Shown here: piece by piece, positions 19,387-26,775 of the stretch | How the letters are laid out: every line of letters starts with the position of its first letter | How positions within the stretch are numbered: position 1 is the stretch's first letter | Source of the DNA: an uncultured Bacteroidales bacterium | Lineage (GTDB): Bacteria; Bacteroidota; Bacteroidia; Bacteroidales; Bacteroidaceae | Length of the DNA: 51,312 nt | Assembly: GCA_902760345.1 (NCBI GenBank) | Contig: CACWFY010000017.1 | Coordinates: forward strand, 1-51,312 | Direction: 5' to 3' | Notes under the pieces: model-generated | What the model saw: only the letters and a program-made list of their open reading frames with translations | Database searches by the model: none | Told to the model about the DNA's origin: nothing | Translations under genes and position numbers: made by a program

Positions 19387-19439
19387 AAGATAATTGCCAG
19401 TGGGCAAAAGGAATCTTTGTTCCTCCTGGCAGTTATCTT
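19387..19439 (+). terminator. Long intercistronic hairpin without U-tract
   Basis: AAGATAATTGCCAG pairs with CTGGCAGTTATCTT (13 Watson-Crick pairs plus one G-U), and inside the loop AGGAA pairs with TTCCT. No run of Ts follows, so this is better seen as an mRNA-stabilising or processing hairpin, or a weak terminator, between the GH10-like gene and the CBM protein. No -7 box is visible in the A/T-rich 80 bp that follow. Confidence 0.55.
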
Positions 19440-19520
19440 TCAAATAACCTCTGAATCACATTATTATTAATTATTTTATTTAACTAACTCTTTTTATTAT
19501 TAATCTAAATTATTTCTATT

Positions 19521-21815
19521 ATGAAGAAATTATTTACACTGGTTGCTCTCTTGGCATGTTTCCTGGGAGCAAAGGCAGAGTGGGTAGAAGATTACTCCAT
19601 CGACTACTCCACAAAGTCCAATTTCCCGTTCTATGTAATGGGTTACGTCCCTGAATGGGTTGACGGTGTCATGACCGACTACGGTGCAAACTACAGGTAT
19701 GCAACTCAAGATGTTCTTGACAATGGTGATACTAATGGTAATGGCAAATTGACAGCTGAAGAATCTATTGTTGGTACAGCTATGGCTGGTTCTGCAGAGT
19801 ATCAGAAGGTAACAGGTGCTGGCCCATATTGGCACCAGTATTTCATTGCTGACGGTATCCCTACAGAACTTGATGGCTCGTACAAAGTGGTAGCAATGGT
19901 GAAGGCTTCAGAGGAAGTTACAATTGATGTCAACATGGGCTGGAGTTGGTCGGCAGATCCCGCTAAGGCCTCTGTTAAGATTGGCACAGAATGGGCCGAG
20001 GTAGAATGGAGCTATTCTGGTATCGGTGGCACTTCTTGTAACCTCGTTGCTCAGCCAGCTTCTTCTACTGCTACCATTGAATGGAAATGGGTGAAGGTTT
20101 CTCACAATGCTAAGCCTCAGGCTGTAACTATTTGGCAGGAGTGGCTCACCGATGATGGTAAGTCTATCCTTCCTGATGTAGAACATACCAATAAGTATAT
20201 GGGTGATGCCGAGACTCCTTGGGGTGAACTCGCTAACGTAAAATTTAACGATCAGACTCAGAATAATCTGATTTGCGCATGGACTAAAGAGAGAGCAAAA
20301 CTGATGAATGATGATGGTGGCTGGGATCCATATCCTGCTCCCATTGAAGTAGATCCTGATGATGCAAAGAACCACGTATTTGTTGTTCATGGTCAGGAAG
20401 CTATCACTGAGGGTGATCCTGCTGCATGGGACAACCAGTTCTGGATTCAGTCTCCGAAGTCTTGGAAGTCTGGTGAACAGGTTAAGATTTCATTCCGTTA
20501 TAAGGCCTCTAAGGAGGTTACGGTAGCAACTCAGTGCCATAAACAGAACCCCTCTGATTACCTGATTTGGCATGCTATCGGTGATATCGCCTTTACTAAG
20601 GAGTGGCAGACTTACAGCGCAATCACAACTGTAGGAGATGATATGGACGGTATGTGGTCAGTCGCTTTCCAGTTGAACCAGAACGATAAGGCTGCTATTG
20701 ATTTCTACTTTGATGATCTTTCTTGGCAGAGCATGAAGCTTGAAGAGGGCTTCTTCGTAGCAGGTTCTAACTCTCAGGCAGGTCTTGACTATGACTTCGC
20801 CAATGCTATTCCTTTCGAATATGATGCTGAATTAAATCTCTATACTGCTACTATCGGTGAGGTAGGAAATAAGGAGTCTTACGTTTCTGAGATTATGATT
20901 TCTACCGTTCGCGGTAACGACGCAGCCTTCAAGGCTAATACACTGAAGCTTGAGAGCCCTGTTACAAGCGATGAAGATGCTTGGAACAACTATGCCCCAG
21001 GAAGCCTTGCTAAGACTAAGCTTCCAATGGCTGGTGTTTGGAGCATTTATCTTGACGCTGACTACAAGGCTATGGTATTCGTATGTTTAGAGGGTGAGGA
21101 AATTGTATATGCCAATATCGTTACTAACAACACTGAGATTGTTGTAAATGGCGTAGAGCGCGAAGACCTGATTGACACCAAGGACAATGAAGGTAAGATT
21201 ACCGTAAGAGAAGATCAAGATGATCCTGCTGGTGAAAATGTAGGCGGTGATGGTCACAATGGTCAGAGTTGGGACAACCAGTTCTGGTTCAAGGCTAACC
21301 GCACTCTTGCTAAGGGTGAGGCAACTGTTCTGAAGTTCAAGTATAAGGCTAACAAGGCTGCTAATACCACCACACAGTGCCACGGCAATCCTGGTGGTTA
21401 CATGCACTGGGCTGCTATCGGTGATGTAACCTTCGGAACTGAGTGGCAAGAATTCAGTAAGGATTTCACTGTTCCTAATGAAGCAGACGGTATGCAGACT
21501 ATCGCTTTCAATATGGCAGAAATCAAGGAGGCTTGTGACTATGAAATCACGGAGGTTCAGTGGTATCTGAAAGGTGATGAGAATGCTGAGGGTAAGACTT
21601 CGGAGAATCTGATCAATGCAACCGGTACTGACAACTTCTGGGTGAAGATTGGTGCAGGTACAAGTCCTTATCAGTATACAGGTGCAACTGGCATCAGCAC
21701 AGTAGCTAGCAAGAAGAACGTTGGTTCTGCTGTTATCTACAACCTCGCTGGTCAGCGCGTATCTAACGGCTTCAAGGGTATCGTTGTTAAGGACGGTAAG
21801 AAGTACGTGAAGTAA
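19521..21815 (+). CDS. Secreted multi-CBM-like protein of the xus operon
   Basis: A 764-residue secreted protein (signal MKKLFTLVALLACFLGAKA) with no recognisable catalytic domain. Two related jelly-roll-like segments are visible: WDNQFWIQSPKSW...GMWSVAFQLNQ (about 303-404) and WDNQFWFKANRTL...GMQTIAFNMAE (about 583-684), each with TQCH and W-x-AIGD motifs typical of CBM4/9/22-like modules. A more divergent copy is at about 90-195. DTNGNGKLTAEE near 73-84 looks like an EF-hand calcium loop. The middle region (410-560) is unassigned. It ends with AVIYNLAGQRV...GIVVKDGKKYVK, a short C-terminal tag also seen in other proteins here. A role in holding xylan near the cell is inferred. A strong terminator follows. 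Confidence 0.7.
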   Translation: MKKLFTLVALLACFLGAKAEWVEDYSIDYSTKSNFPFYVMGYVPEWVDGVMTDYGANYRYATQDVLDNGDTNGNGKLTAEESIVGTAMAGSAEYQKVTGAGPYWHQYFIADGIPTELDGSYKVVAMVKASEEVTIDVNMGWSWSADPAKASVKIGTEWAEVEWSYSGIGGTSCNLVAQPASSTATIEWKWVKVSHNAKPQAVTIWQEWLTDDGKSILPDVEHTNKYMGDAETPWGELANVKFNDQTQNNLICAWTKERAKLMNDDGGWDPYPAPIEVDPDDAKNHVFVVHGQEAITEGDPAAWDNQFWIQSPKSWKSGEQVKISFRYKASKEVTVATQCHKQNPSDYLIWHAIGDIAFTKEWQTYSAITTVGDDMDGMWSVAFQLNQNDKAAIDFYFDDLSWQSMKLEEGFFVAGSNSQAGLDYDFANAIPFEYDAELNLYTATIGEVGNKESYVSEIMISTVRGNDAAFKANTLKLESPVTSDEDAWNNYAPGSLAKTKLPMAGVWSIYLDADYKAMVFVCLEGEEIVYANIVTNNTEIVVNGVEREDLIDTKDNEGKITVREDQDDPAGENVGGDGHNGQSWDNQFWFKANRTLAKGEATVLKFKYKANKAANTTTQCHGNPGGYMHWAAIGDVTFGTEWQEFSKDFTVPNEADGMQTIAFNMAEIKEACDYEITEVQWYLKGDENAEGKTSENLINATGTDNFWVKIGAGTSPYQYTGATGISTVASKKNVGSAVIYNLAGQRVSNGFKGIVVKDGKKYVK

Positions 21816-21850
21816 TTCAAGAAGTAATCTTAGATTACATACTCTAATAG

Positions 21851-21890
21851 GTAATCGGGAGCGCCTCGGGTGTTCCCGATTACTTTTTTG
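21851..21890 (+). terminator. Rho-independent terminator of the xus operon
   Basis: GTAATCGGGA pairs perfectly with TCCCGATTAC around a 13-nt loop and is followed by TTTTTT. A second short palindrome, GTAATCTTAGATTAC, lies at 21824-21838. A near-copy of this terminator follows hepT at 22655-22690. Confidence 0.9.
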
Positions 21891-21895
21891 TTGAA

Positions 21896-21930
21896 ATGTT
21901 TGGAAGTTCCCCAAACATTGTGTATATTTG
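21896..21930 (+). promoter_or_regulatory. Promoter and inverted-repeat operator of the MntA/HepT module
   Basis: TTTG (21899-21902), 20 bp and TATATTTG (21923-21930) form a full -33/-7 promoter. ATGTTTGG (21896-21903) and CCAAACAT (21911-21918) are a perfect 8-bp inverted repeat covering the -33 box, as expected for an autorepressor site. Confidence 0.7.
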
Positions 21931-21951
21931 CAGCGAGAAAAGTAGACGCTT

Positions 21952-22245
21952 ATGTTAGACAGATCGTTGACAATAGACAAGCTTAAGTCATCCAAAGAAT
22001 ATCTAAATGAGCACTTTGGTGTGAACTCGATGCTTCTTTTTGGTTCTTTAGCAAAGAATGAGCAGAGAGAGGATAGTGATGTTGATGTCTGTGTCGAGAT
22101 GAAACCCAATCTCTTTAGACAGGCTGCTGTAAAGGCTCATCTGCAAGAGCTGTTGGGTTGTGATGTTGATGTTGTTAGGATGAGAGATGATATGAATGGT
22201 GTGTTCAAACGTCAAATCATAAAATATGGAATACGAGTTTTCTGA
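21952..22245 (+). CDS. mntA: Minimal nucleotidyltransferase antitoxin, MntA type
   Basis: A 97-residue minimal nucleotidyltransferase. The motif GSLAKNEQREDSDVD fits the family signature GSx10DxD exactly, giving the metal-binding Asp pair. In characterised MntA/HepT pairs, MNT AMPylates the HEPN toxin near its RNase motif and neutralises it (family knowledge). The ATG lies 21 bp after a full promoter. It overlaps hepT by 20 bp, so the two are co-translated. The module has its own promoter and terminator and sits between xylan operons, consistent with an inserted defence or plasmid-maintenance cassette. Confidence 0.88.
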   Translation: MLDRSLTIDKLKSSKEYLNEHFGVNSMLLFGSLAKNEQREDSDVDVCVEMKPNLFRQAAVKAHLQELLGCDVDVVRMRDDMNGVFKRQIIKYGIRVF

Positions 22246-22627
22246 TGATACTATAGAAATGCTCTATGAAACGCTTAGCAATATAGAACTCGCTATTACT
22301 CGACTTCAAGAGCGTACTAATCAAGTCCATTCTGCTGATGATTTTAGGTTATCTCCATGGGGAATGGAAAAGTTGGATGCGGCTTGTATGGTGTTGATTG
22401 CTATTGGGGAAAGCGTCAAAACATTAGATAAGTTGACGGATAAGAAACTCCTTCCAACATATCCTTCCATAGAATGGAAAGGTGTTATGGGGGTGAGAGA
22501 TGTTATTGCGCATCATTATTTCGAAGTTGACCCTGATGCTGTATTTGATATTATTAGTAATGATATCGAGCCATTGAAAAATGCGATTGAGTACTTCAAA
22601 AATAGTTTGTTCAATGTTAACAAGTAA
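22226..22627 (+). CDS. hepT: HEPN-domain toxin, HepT type (DUF86)
   Basis: A 133-residue all-helical HEPN protein of the DUF86/HepT family. The RNase motif Rx4HxY is seen as RDVIAHHYF near residues 92-100, and GESVKTLDKL plus the SIEWKGVMGVRD segment are typical. HEPN toxins are metal-independent RNases that cut RNA or tRNA when released from the antitoxin (family knowledge). The start ATG at 22226 lies inside mntA, a 20-bp overlap. The gene ends 28 bp before a strong terminator. Whether this pair acts in phage defence or only in addiction cannot be told from the sequence. Confidence 0.88.
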   Translation: MEYEFSDDTIEMLYETLSNIELAITRLQERTNQVHSADDFRLSPWGMEKLDAACMVLIAIGESVKTLDKLTDKKLLPTYPSIEWKGVMGVRDVIAHHYFEVDPDAVFDIISNDIEPLKNAIEYFKNSLFNVNK

Positions 22628-22654
22628 TTCGCTGATTGATTACATATCCTAATG

Positions 22655-22690
22655 GTAATCGGGAACCCTCTGGCTCCCGATTACTTTTTT
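22655..22690 (+). terminator. Terminator of mntA-hepT, near-copy of the xus terminator
   Basis: GTAATCGGGA and TCCCGATTAC form the same stem as at 21851, with a shorter loop and the same TTTTTT tail. The preceding bases (GATTACATA...CTAAT) also match those before the first terminator, so the homologous segment extends to roughly 55-60 bp. Confidence 0.88.
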
Positions 22691-22728
22691 GTAATAGACA
22701 CAGTGCGATTGAAAAGATATAAAAACCT

Positions 22729-23066
22729 GCATTTCCTACACTTGCTGTTGAGTGTCAACGAGTTAGCTTCCAATTTCCTACACTGCGCAGTGTAGGAAAT
22801 CCTACACTTAGGCTAAAATGGTGCTAGAAACACATAGAAAACCGTTGTGCTCATAGTCTCTGCGTGAAAACTATGTTTTCACACTGTCAATACATAGTTT
22901 TCACACTGTCAATACATAGTTTTCACACTGTTAATGCATAGTGTTGGTGTGGTGAAAACGGCGTTTTCGCGGAGGTATATCCCCACAAGTGCAACTTCAG
23001 TGTCACTTTCAGTGTAGGAAATTTCCATGTAAGTATCTGACTGTCAGTGCCAAGTGTAGGAAATGC
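22729..23066. repeat. MITE-like block with 16-bp terminal inverted repeats
   Basis: GCATTTCCTACACTTG (22729-22744) and its exact reverse complement (23051-23066) bound 338 bp with no gene. Inside are a perfect 28-bp palindrome at 22773-22800 built on TTTCCTACACTGC, further copies of TTCCTACACT or its complement, a perfect hairpin GTGAAAAC-TAT-GTTTTCAC at 22864-22882, and three 22-bp tandem units at 22870-22935 (ACATAGTTTTCACACTG type). No target-site duplication is evident. Confidence 0.6.
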
Positions 23067-23103
23067 GGGATTTCGGCAATTGTTACTAATCGACACAGCA
23101 GAG

Positions 23104-23844
23104 TCAGTATTTGATTCTGAAATAGTCGAGTGCCGCCTTATACTGGTCTTGTGCTGTCAGGCAGGTGTCGGTCAGGTAGCCGTCGATGTGGCCCCATTCA
23201 CGAAGCCCTCTATAGTAGAACATCTTCAGCTCGTCGGTGATGATAAACGGTACGATGGCGCTATGCAGGCATTCCTTGAACATGATGAGACGGCCCACAC
23301 GACCATTGCCGTCCTGGAACGGATGTATCTTTTCGAAGCGGACGTGCAAGTCGAGGATATCCTCCAGCGTGCGCTCCGGCTTAGCGTTGTACCATCCCAA
23401 GAGGCGCTGCATACTTTCCTGTACCTTTTCCGGCTCACAGGTCTGTTCACCACCCACCTCATTAGGCAGACGCTTATAGTCACCTACAGCAAACCAGTCC
23501 TTGCGGCTGTCGCTGGTTCCGGTCTTCAGGATGCCATGTAGCTGCTTGGTCAGTTCTTCCGTAAGCGGCTCCTCGGCCTTGTCGATAATCAGGTCGATGC
23601 AGCGAAAGTGGTTGACGGTCTCCACGATGTCGTTCACGTTCACCGTCTCGTCGGCAGTCACGCTAATGGTGTTTGTCTCGAAGATATAGCGGGTCTGTTC
23701 GTGCGTCAGCCGGCTGCCTTCTATATGGTTCGAGTTGTAGGTCAGGTCTATCTGTGTCTTGTGATAGATGCCGCCCTTCATCTTCATTACCTTCTGTTCG
23801 CGGAGTACGTCGAGCAGAGTCTGCGTATGCTGATTGTTTGTCAT
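23104..23844 (-). CDS. Fic-family protein (AMPylase-type) with N-terminal inhibitory motif
   Basis: A 246-residue Fic protein. The catalytic loop HPFQDGNGRVGR fits HPFx[D/E]GNGRxxR exactly, so it should be able to transfer AMP to a target. An upstream SNHIEGSRLT matches the inhibitory helix motif [S/T]xxxE[G/N], placing it in the class with an intramolecular N-terminal inhibitor, and no separate antitoxin gene is seen. The start MTNNQHTQ at 23844 is preferred: a minus-strand -7 box TAACTTTG at 23874-23881 lies downstream of the alternative ATG at 23901, which therefore cannot be transcribed from it. Stand-alone Fic proteins of this layout are common in Bacteroidota. The target is unknown. Confidence 0.9.
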   Translation of the reverse strand: MTNNQHTQTLLDVLREQKVMKMKGGIYHKTQIDLTYNSNHIEGSRLTHEQTRYIFETNTISVTADETVNVNDIVETVNHFRCIDLIIDKAEEPLTEELTKQLHGILKTGTSDSRKDWFAVGDYKRLPNEVGGEQTCEPEKVQESMQRLLGWYNAKPERTLEDILDLHVRFEKIHPFQDGNGRVGRLIMFKECLHSAIVPFIITDELKMFYYRGLREWGHIDGYLTDTCLTAQDQYKAALDYFRIKY

Positions 23845-23873
23845 ATCCAATGTTCTAAGTCGCAATATCGCTA

Positions 23874-23881
23874 CAAAGTTA
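23874..23881 (-). promoter_or_regulatory. -7 box of the fic gene
   Basis: TAACTTTG on the minus strand, 29 bp before the ATG at 23844. No clear TTTG -33 box is found. Confidence 0.55.
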
Positions 23882-23974
23882 CAAAATCTTTCTGAGAACA
23901 CAACGATTTACTACGAAAAAACGCTCACCAGTAAATCCCTGTATTCCAGATTTTTGAAAAAAACATTAATAACC

Positions 23975-24107
23975 CCCATGCCAGTATGAAGTGCTTCAAG
24001 CCCTTATAAGATGCAAGCCAGGGATTTTTCCTTGCAAACAAGTTTACAGCCAAAAATCCCTGCCTCACATCTTAGTCTCCGATGGAGACCTCACATACTG
24101 GCATGGG
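23975..24107. repeat. Left cloverleaf-forming end
   Basis: Outer stem CCCATGCCAGTATG (23975-23988) with CATACTGGCATGGG (24094-24107). Small hairpin GAAG-TG-CTTC (23988-23997). Central stem TAAGATG and CAGGGATTTTT (24007-24029) with AAAAATCCCTG and CATCTTA (24052-24074). Hairpin GTCTCC-GAT-GGAGAC (24075-24089), then a short linker and the outer stem. All listed stems are perfect. Confidence 0.75.
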
Positions 24108-24233
24108 CAAAAACACCAGCTTTTGTCAAAGCTTGAAAAACAGATGTTACCATTGTCCCCTGACGACAAAGTTGAATTCTTCAACAATAAACAATACTGT
24201 GCTGCGTTCTAAAGGAAATCATCTTTCTGATCT

Positions 24234-24677
24234 ATGAGCTATCATATTGCAAAACTATCCGATATTAATCCTTCACTTGTAACCGACCTTAGAAATCAGT
24301 GCTATACCATTATCGGTTTGTGCCAGCAAGTGCATCGTGAAATGGGCCCATTCCTGAACGAATACATGTATCAAGAAGCCTTGGATATACTATTCGAAGA
24401 GAATCATATAGAGAAGGTGAGGGAATATTATTTCTCTGTAACTTTTCATGGGCGACAAATAAAGCATAAGCATTACGTTGATTTTCTTGTCAATAACGAG
24501 GTCTTGGTAGAATGCAAGGCTGTAGACTGTATCGGACCTGAGCAGCGCCAGCAGCTATGGAACTATATGAGGCTGACAAAAATAAGTATTGGCATCTTGT
24601 ACAACTTCGCTCCGACACGCGATCAATGTGAACGTTACTATCTGGATGACAAGACTGGCAATATGTTTGTCTTCTGA
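24234..24677 (+). CDS. GxxExxY protein, PD-(D/E)XK nuclease-like
   Basis: A 147-residue protein of the GxxExxY family (TIGR04256 type). The name-giving region is GPFLNEYMYQEAL near residues 38-50; the ExxY part is intact, while the second G of the usual GxGLxExxY reads F. HYVDFLVNNEVLVECKA near 80-96 fits a PD-(D/E)XK nuclease core, D-x9-ExK. The function of the family is not established as far as I know; nuclease activity is an inference. It is the only gene between two inverted, cloverleaf-forming ends, so it may act on them. No -7 box is visible directly upstream. A hairpin GTTGAA-TTC-TTCAAC lies at 24171-24185 in the 5' leader. Confidence 0.85.
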   Translation: MSYHIAKLSDINPSLVTDLRNQCYTIIGLCQQVHREMGPFLNEYMYQEALDILFEENHIEKVREYYFSVTFHGRQIKHKHYVDFLVNNEVLVECKAVDCIGPEQRQQLWNYMRLTKISIGILYNFAPTRDQCERYYLDDKTGNMFVF

Positions 24678-24716
24678 AATTTGTTTTTCAGCTTTTTGAA
24701 AAGCGTTGTTTTGGCC

Positions 24717-24840
24717 TTGATGAGATAGAATCCCCGACGGGGTAACGGTATTTGTTGTAAGGCTGTCTGGATGCCCTGCATACAAGCAGACTTGCTGCAA
24801 ATAGCGTTAGGCACTCTGTCAAGAGTGTCTATCTCATCAA
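24717..24840. repeat. Right cloverleaf-forming end
   Basis: Outer stem TTGATGAGATAGA (24717-24729) with TCTATCTCATCAA (24828-24840). Hairpin CCCCG-A-CGGGG (24732-24742). Central stem TAACGGTATTTG (24743-24754) with CAAATAGCGTTA (24798-24809), one mismatch, holding an inner GTCTG/CAGAC stem. Hairpin CACTCT-GTCA-AGAGTG (24812-24827), then the outer stem. Read inward from the TIR, the order of parts equals that of the left end. Confidence 0.75.
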
Positions 24841-24917
24841 GGGGTTATTAATGTTTTTGTTTCAAAATCTGGAACACAGTGATATGCGGGTGACCCGTTT
24901 ATCATTTTGGTGTGTCT

Positions 24918-24983
24918 GATACACCAGAAAAAGTATGTGTGACAAAAGGAAGCCGCTAATGTGACTTCTTTTTCTTACCTTTG
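24918..24983 (+). promoter_or_regulatory. XynR-type operator and -7 box of the GH43-CBM6 operon
   Basis: The 27-bp site at 24918-24944 has half-sites GATACA and GTGACA 21 bp apart and central AAAGTA. The -7 box TACCTTTG (24976-24983) follows after 31 bp. No TTTG is at the -33 position. The start codon is 31 bp further on. Confidence 0.75.
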
Positions 24984-25014
24984 CACTCTGAAATAAAAAA
25001 CTTACTAATATATC

Positions 25015-26760
25015 ATGTACAAGAAACTATTACTGAGTGTCGCTGTTATGGCGAATTGTATATCAACGAATGCACAGACAAAATTGGCTGACGACTACAA
25101 GGGAACCAGGAACAACCCGATCAGTGCCAACATCTTCTGTGCCGACCCAACGGCTTTGGAATATAATGGGCGCCTGTATGTCTATGGGTCGAACGACCAT
25201 CAGGAGTTTGTTGCTAATGGTAAGAAAGGTGACAATACTTATGGCTCCATCAAGTCGATTGTGGTGTTCTCAACCGATGATATGGTGAACTGGACCTTTC
25301 ACGGCACCATTGATACGAAGAAACTCTGCTCAGGCTGGAATCCAAGTGCATGGTACAGAGGTTATGGCGTCTCTTGGGCACCATCTGTTACTTGGCGTCA
25401 TAACGAGACCACTGATAAGGACGAGTTTTTCCTCTACTTCTGCAACAGCAGTCATGGTGTTGGCGTGTTGACAGCTGAGTCGCCTGTCGGTCCTTGGAAA
25501 TCTCCCAATAAAGAGTTGATGATTGCTTATGACACGCCAGGTGCCAACCCTTTAAACAGTAATGCCAATTTTGACCCAGGCGTAACCATCGACGACAATG
25601 GCGTGGGTTGGATTTCTTTTGGTGGCCTCGGCCCGAGCCAGATTATGCCCGAAGCAGCCCGTATTATTAAATTAAAGCCCAATATGACCGAGGTCGACGG
25701 TTCGGCGGTGAAGATACATGCGCCCTATCATTTCGAGGCCAACGAACTGAATGTCATCGGTGGAAAGTACGTGTACACCTACTGCTCGAACTGGGCAGGT
25801 CGCGATGCCACCGAATGGAATAACTATAAGAGCGAGCATCCGACTAGCGCCAACGCACCTGGTGGCGGCACCATGTGCTATATGGTCAGCGACAATCCTT
25901 TGGATCCCGACTCTTGGGAATTCAAAGGCTATTATGGCCCGGGTGTCGGAGGTAACAACCACTCGCACCTGCAGAAGTTCCAGGGGAAATACTACCATAT
26001 CTACCACAACCACGGAGACATTCTGTTGAATGCAATGAAAAAATCTGGTGCAGTAGATGCCAGTGCTGGAGACTACCGCAGCATCTGTGTTAACCAAGCT
26101 GATGTGAACGAGCAGACGGCTACTGTCAATCCTGTTACCCTAAATACTGAAGGTGTCACACAAATCAAGAACCTGAACCCGTACGAGTGGCAGCAGGCAG
26201 AGACCATGGTCAGCTGTGGTGGGGTAGAGTACGAGGCTTTTACCAATATTAAGAAAAATACCAAGATCAGTCAATTGGGCAATGATGCCTCAGAGAACCT
26301 ACAGGTAAACATGAAGGCAGGCTCATGGATTTGCGTACGTAAGGTGGACTTCGGCACAAATGGTGCAGCGAAGTTTACGCTACGCGGAAAGGGTACAGCA
26401 AAGATAGAGCTTCGCACAGCAAGGGCTGGTCGTCCATTGACCACTGTCGAATTCTCATCGACAGAGATGGGTGACCAGACGTTTGAGGTTGATGCAGCCA
26501 AATTTAAGGGAGTAAAAAGCAACATTCTTATTGCCGTTACTGAAGCTACCGATTTCTATGTGGATGCTTGGCAGTTTACTGCATATGATCCTACCGGTAT
26601 TGAGGAGGTGGTCAGCAGCCAAAAGGTAAAACAGCAGCGCTACGACCTCTCTGGTCGCAAGTTGTCTGATGCCAATAACCATCGTGGCATCGTCATCGAG
26701 CAATATACTGACGAGAATGGCGTGAAGCACAGCCGCAAAGTAGTGTCTTGCAAAGAATAA
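25015..26760 (+). CDS. GH43 arabinofuranosidase/xylosidase with C-terminal CBM6
   Basis: A 581-residue secreted enzyme (signal MYKKLLLSVAVMANCISTNAQ). A five-bladed GH43 propeller spans about 35-370, with the catalytic base Asp44 in CADPTAL, the pKa-modulating Asp187 in NFDPGV and the acid Glu241 in HFEANEL. A CBM6-like jelly roll follows at about 390-525 (WQQAETM...GSWICVRKVDFG...FYVDAWQFTAY). The protein ends with a RYDLSGRKL...KHSRKVV tag. It probably removes arabinose or xylose from arabinoxylan; subfamily and exact bond are not assigned. First gene of an operon under a XynR-type operator, with 15 bp to the next gene. Confidence 0.9.
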   Translation: MYKKLLLSVAVMANCISTNAQTKLADDYKGTRNNPISANIFCADPTALEYNGRLYVYGSNDHQEFVANGKKGDNTYGSIKSIVVFSTDDMVNWTFHGTIDTKKLCSGWNPSAWYRGYGVSWAPSVTWRHNETTDKDEFFLYFCNSSHGVGVLTAESPVGPWKSPNKELMIAYDTPGANPLNSNANFDPGVTIDDNGVGWISFGGLGPSQIMPEAARIIKLKPNMTEVDGSAVKIHAPYHFEANELNVIGGKYVYTYCSNWAGRDATEWNNYKSEHPTSANAPGGGTMCYMVSDNPLDPDSWEFKGYYGPGVGGNNHSHLQKFQGKYYHIYHNHGDILLNAMKKSGAVDASAGDYRSICVNQADVNEQTATVNPVTLNTEGVTQIKNLNPYEWQQAETMVSCGGVEYEAFTNIKKNTKISQLGNDASENLQVNMKAGSWICVRKVDFGTNGAAKFTLRGKGTAKIELRTARAGRPLTTVEFSSTEMGDQTFEVDAAKFKGVKSNILIAVTEATDFYVDAWQFTAYDPTGIEEVVSSQKVKQQRYDLSGRKLSDANNHRGIVIEQYTDENGVKHSRKVVSCKE

Positions 26761-26775
26761 TAAAACCCTTGTCGT

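Larger units (their letters stand above)
23916..24902. mobile_element. Inverted-repeat element carrying a GxxExxY gene, with cloverleaf ends
   Basis: A strong inverted repeat flanks the gene: 23944-23976 against 24841-24874 (shared core GGGGTTATTAATGTTTTT plus TCTGGAA), with weaker homology reaching about 23916 and 24902. Directly inside each repeat lies a region that folds as outer stem, hairpin, central stem, hairpin, outer stem (left 23975-24107, right 24717-24840). Further inward both sides again share GCTTTT..CAAA..GCT..GAAAAACA in inverted order (24116-24146 and about 24676-24713). Outer ends and any target duplication are uncertain. No transposase is encoded; the only gene is at 24234-24677. 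Confidence 0.65.

Noticed and set aside
22870-22935. Three 22-bp repeats as a possible CRISPR array
   Set aside because: The units are contiguous with no spacers and no cas genes are near; this is a tandem repeat.
23991-24212. A 73-codon GTG-started ORF before the GxxExxY gene
   Set aside because: It runs through the left cloverleaf stems, has no -7 box or recognisable domain, and its composition follows the inverted repeats.
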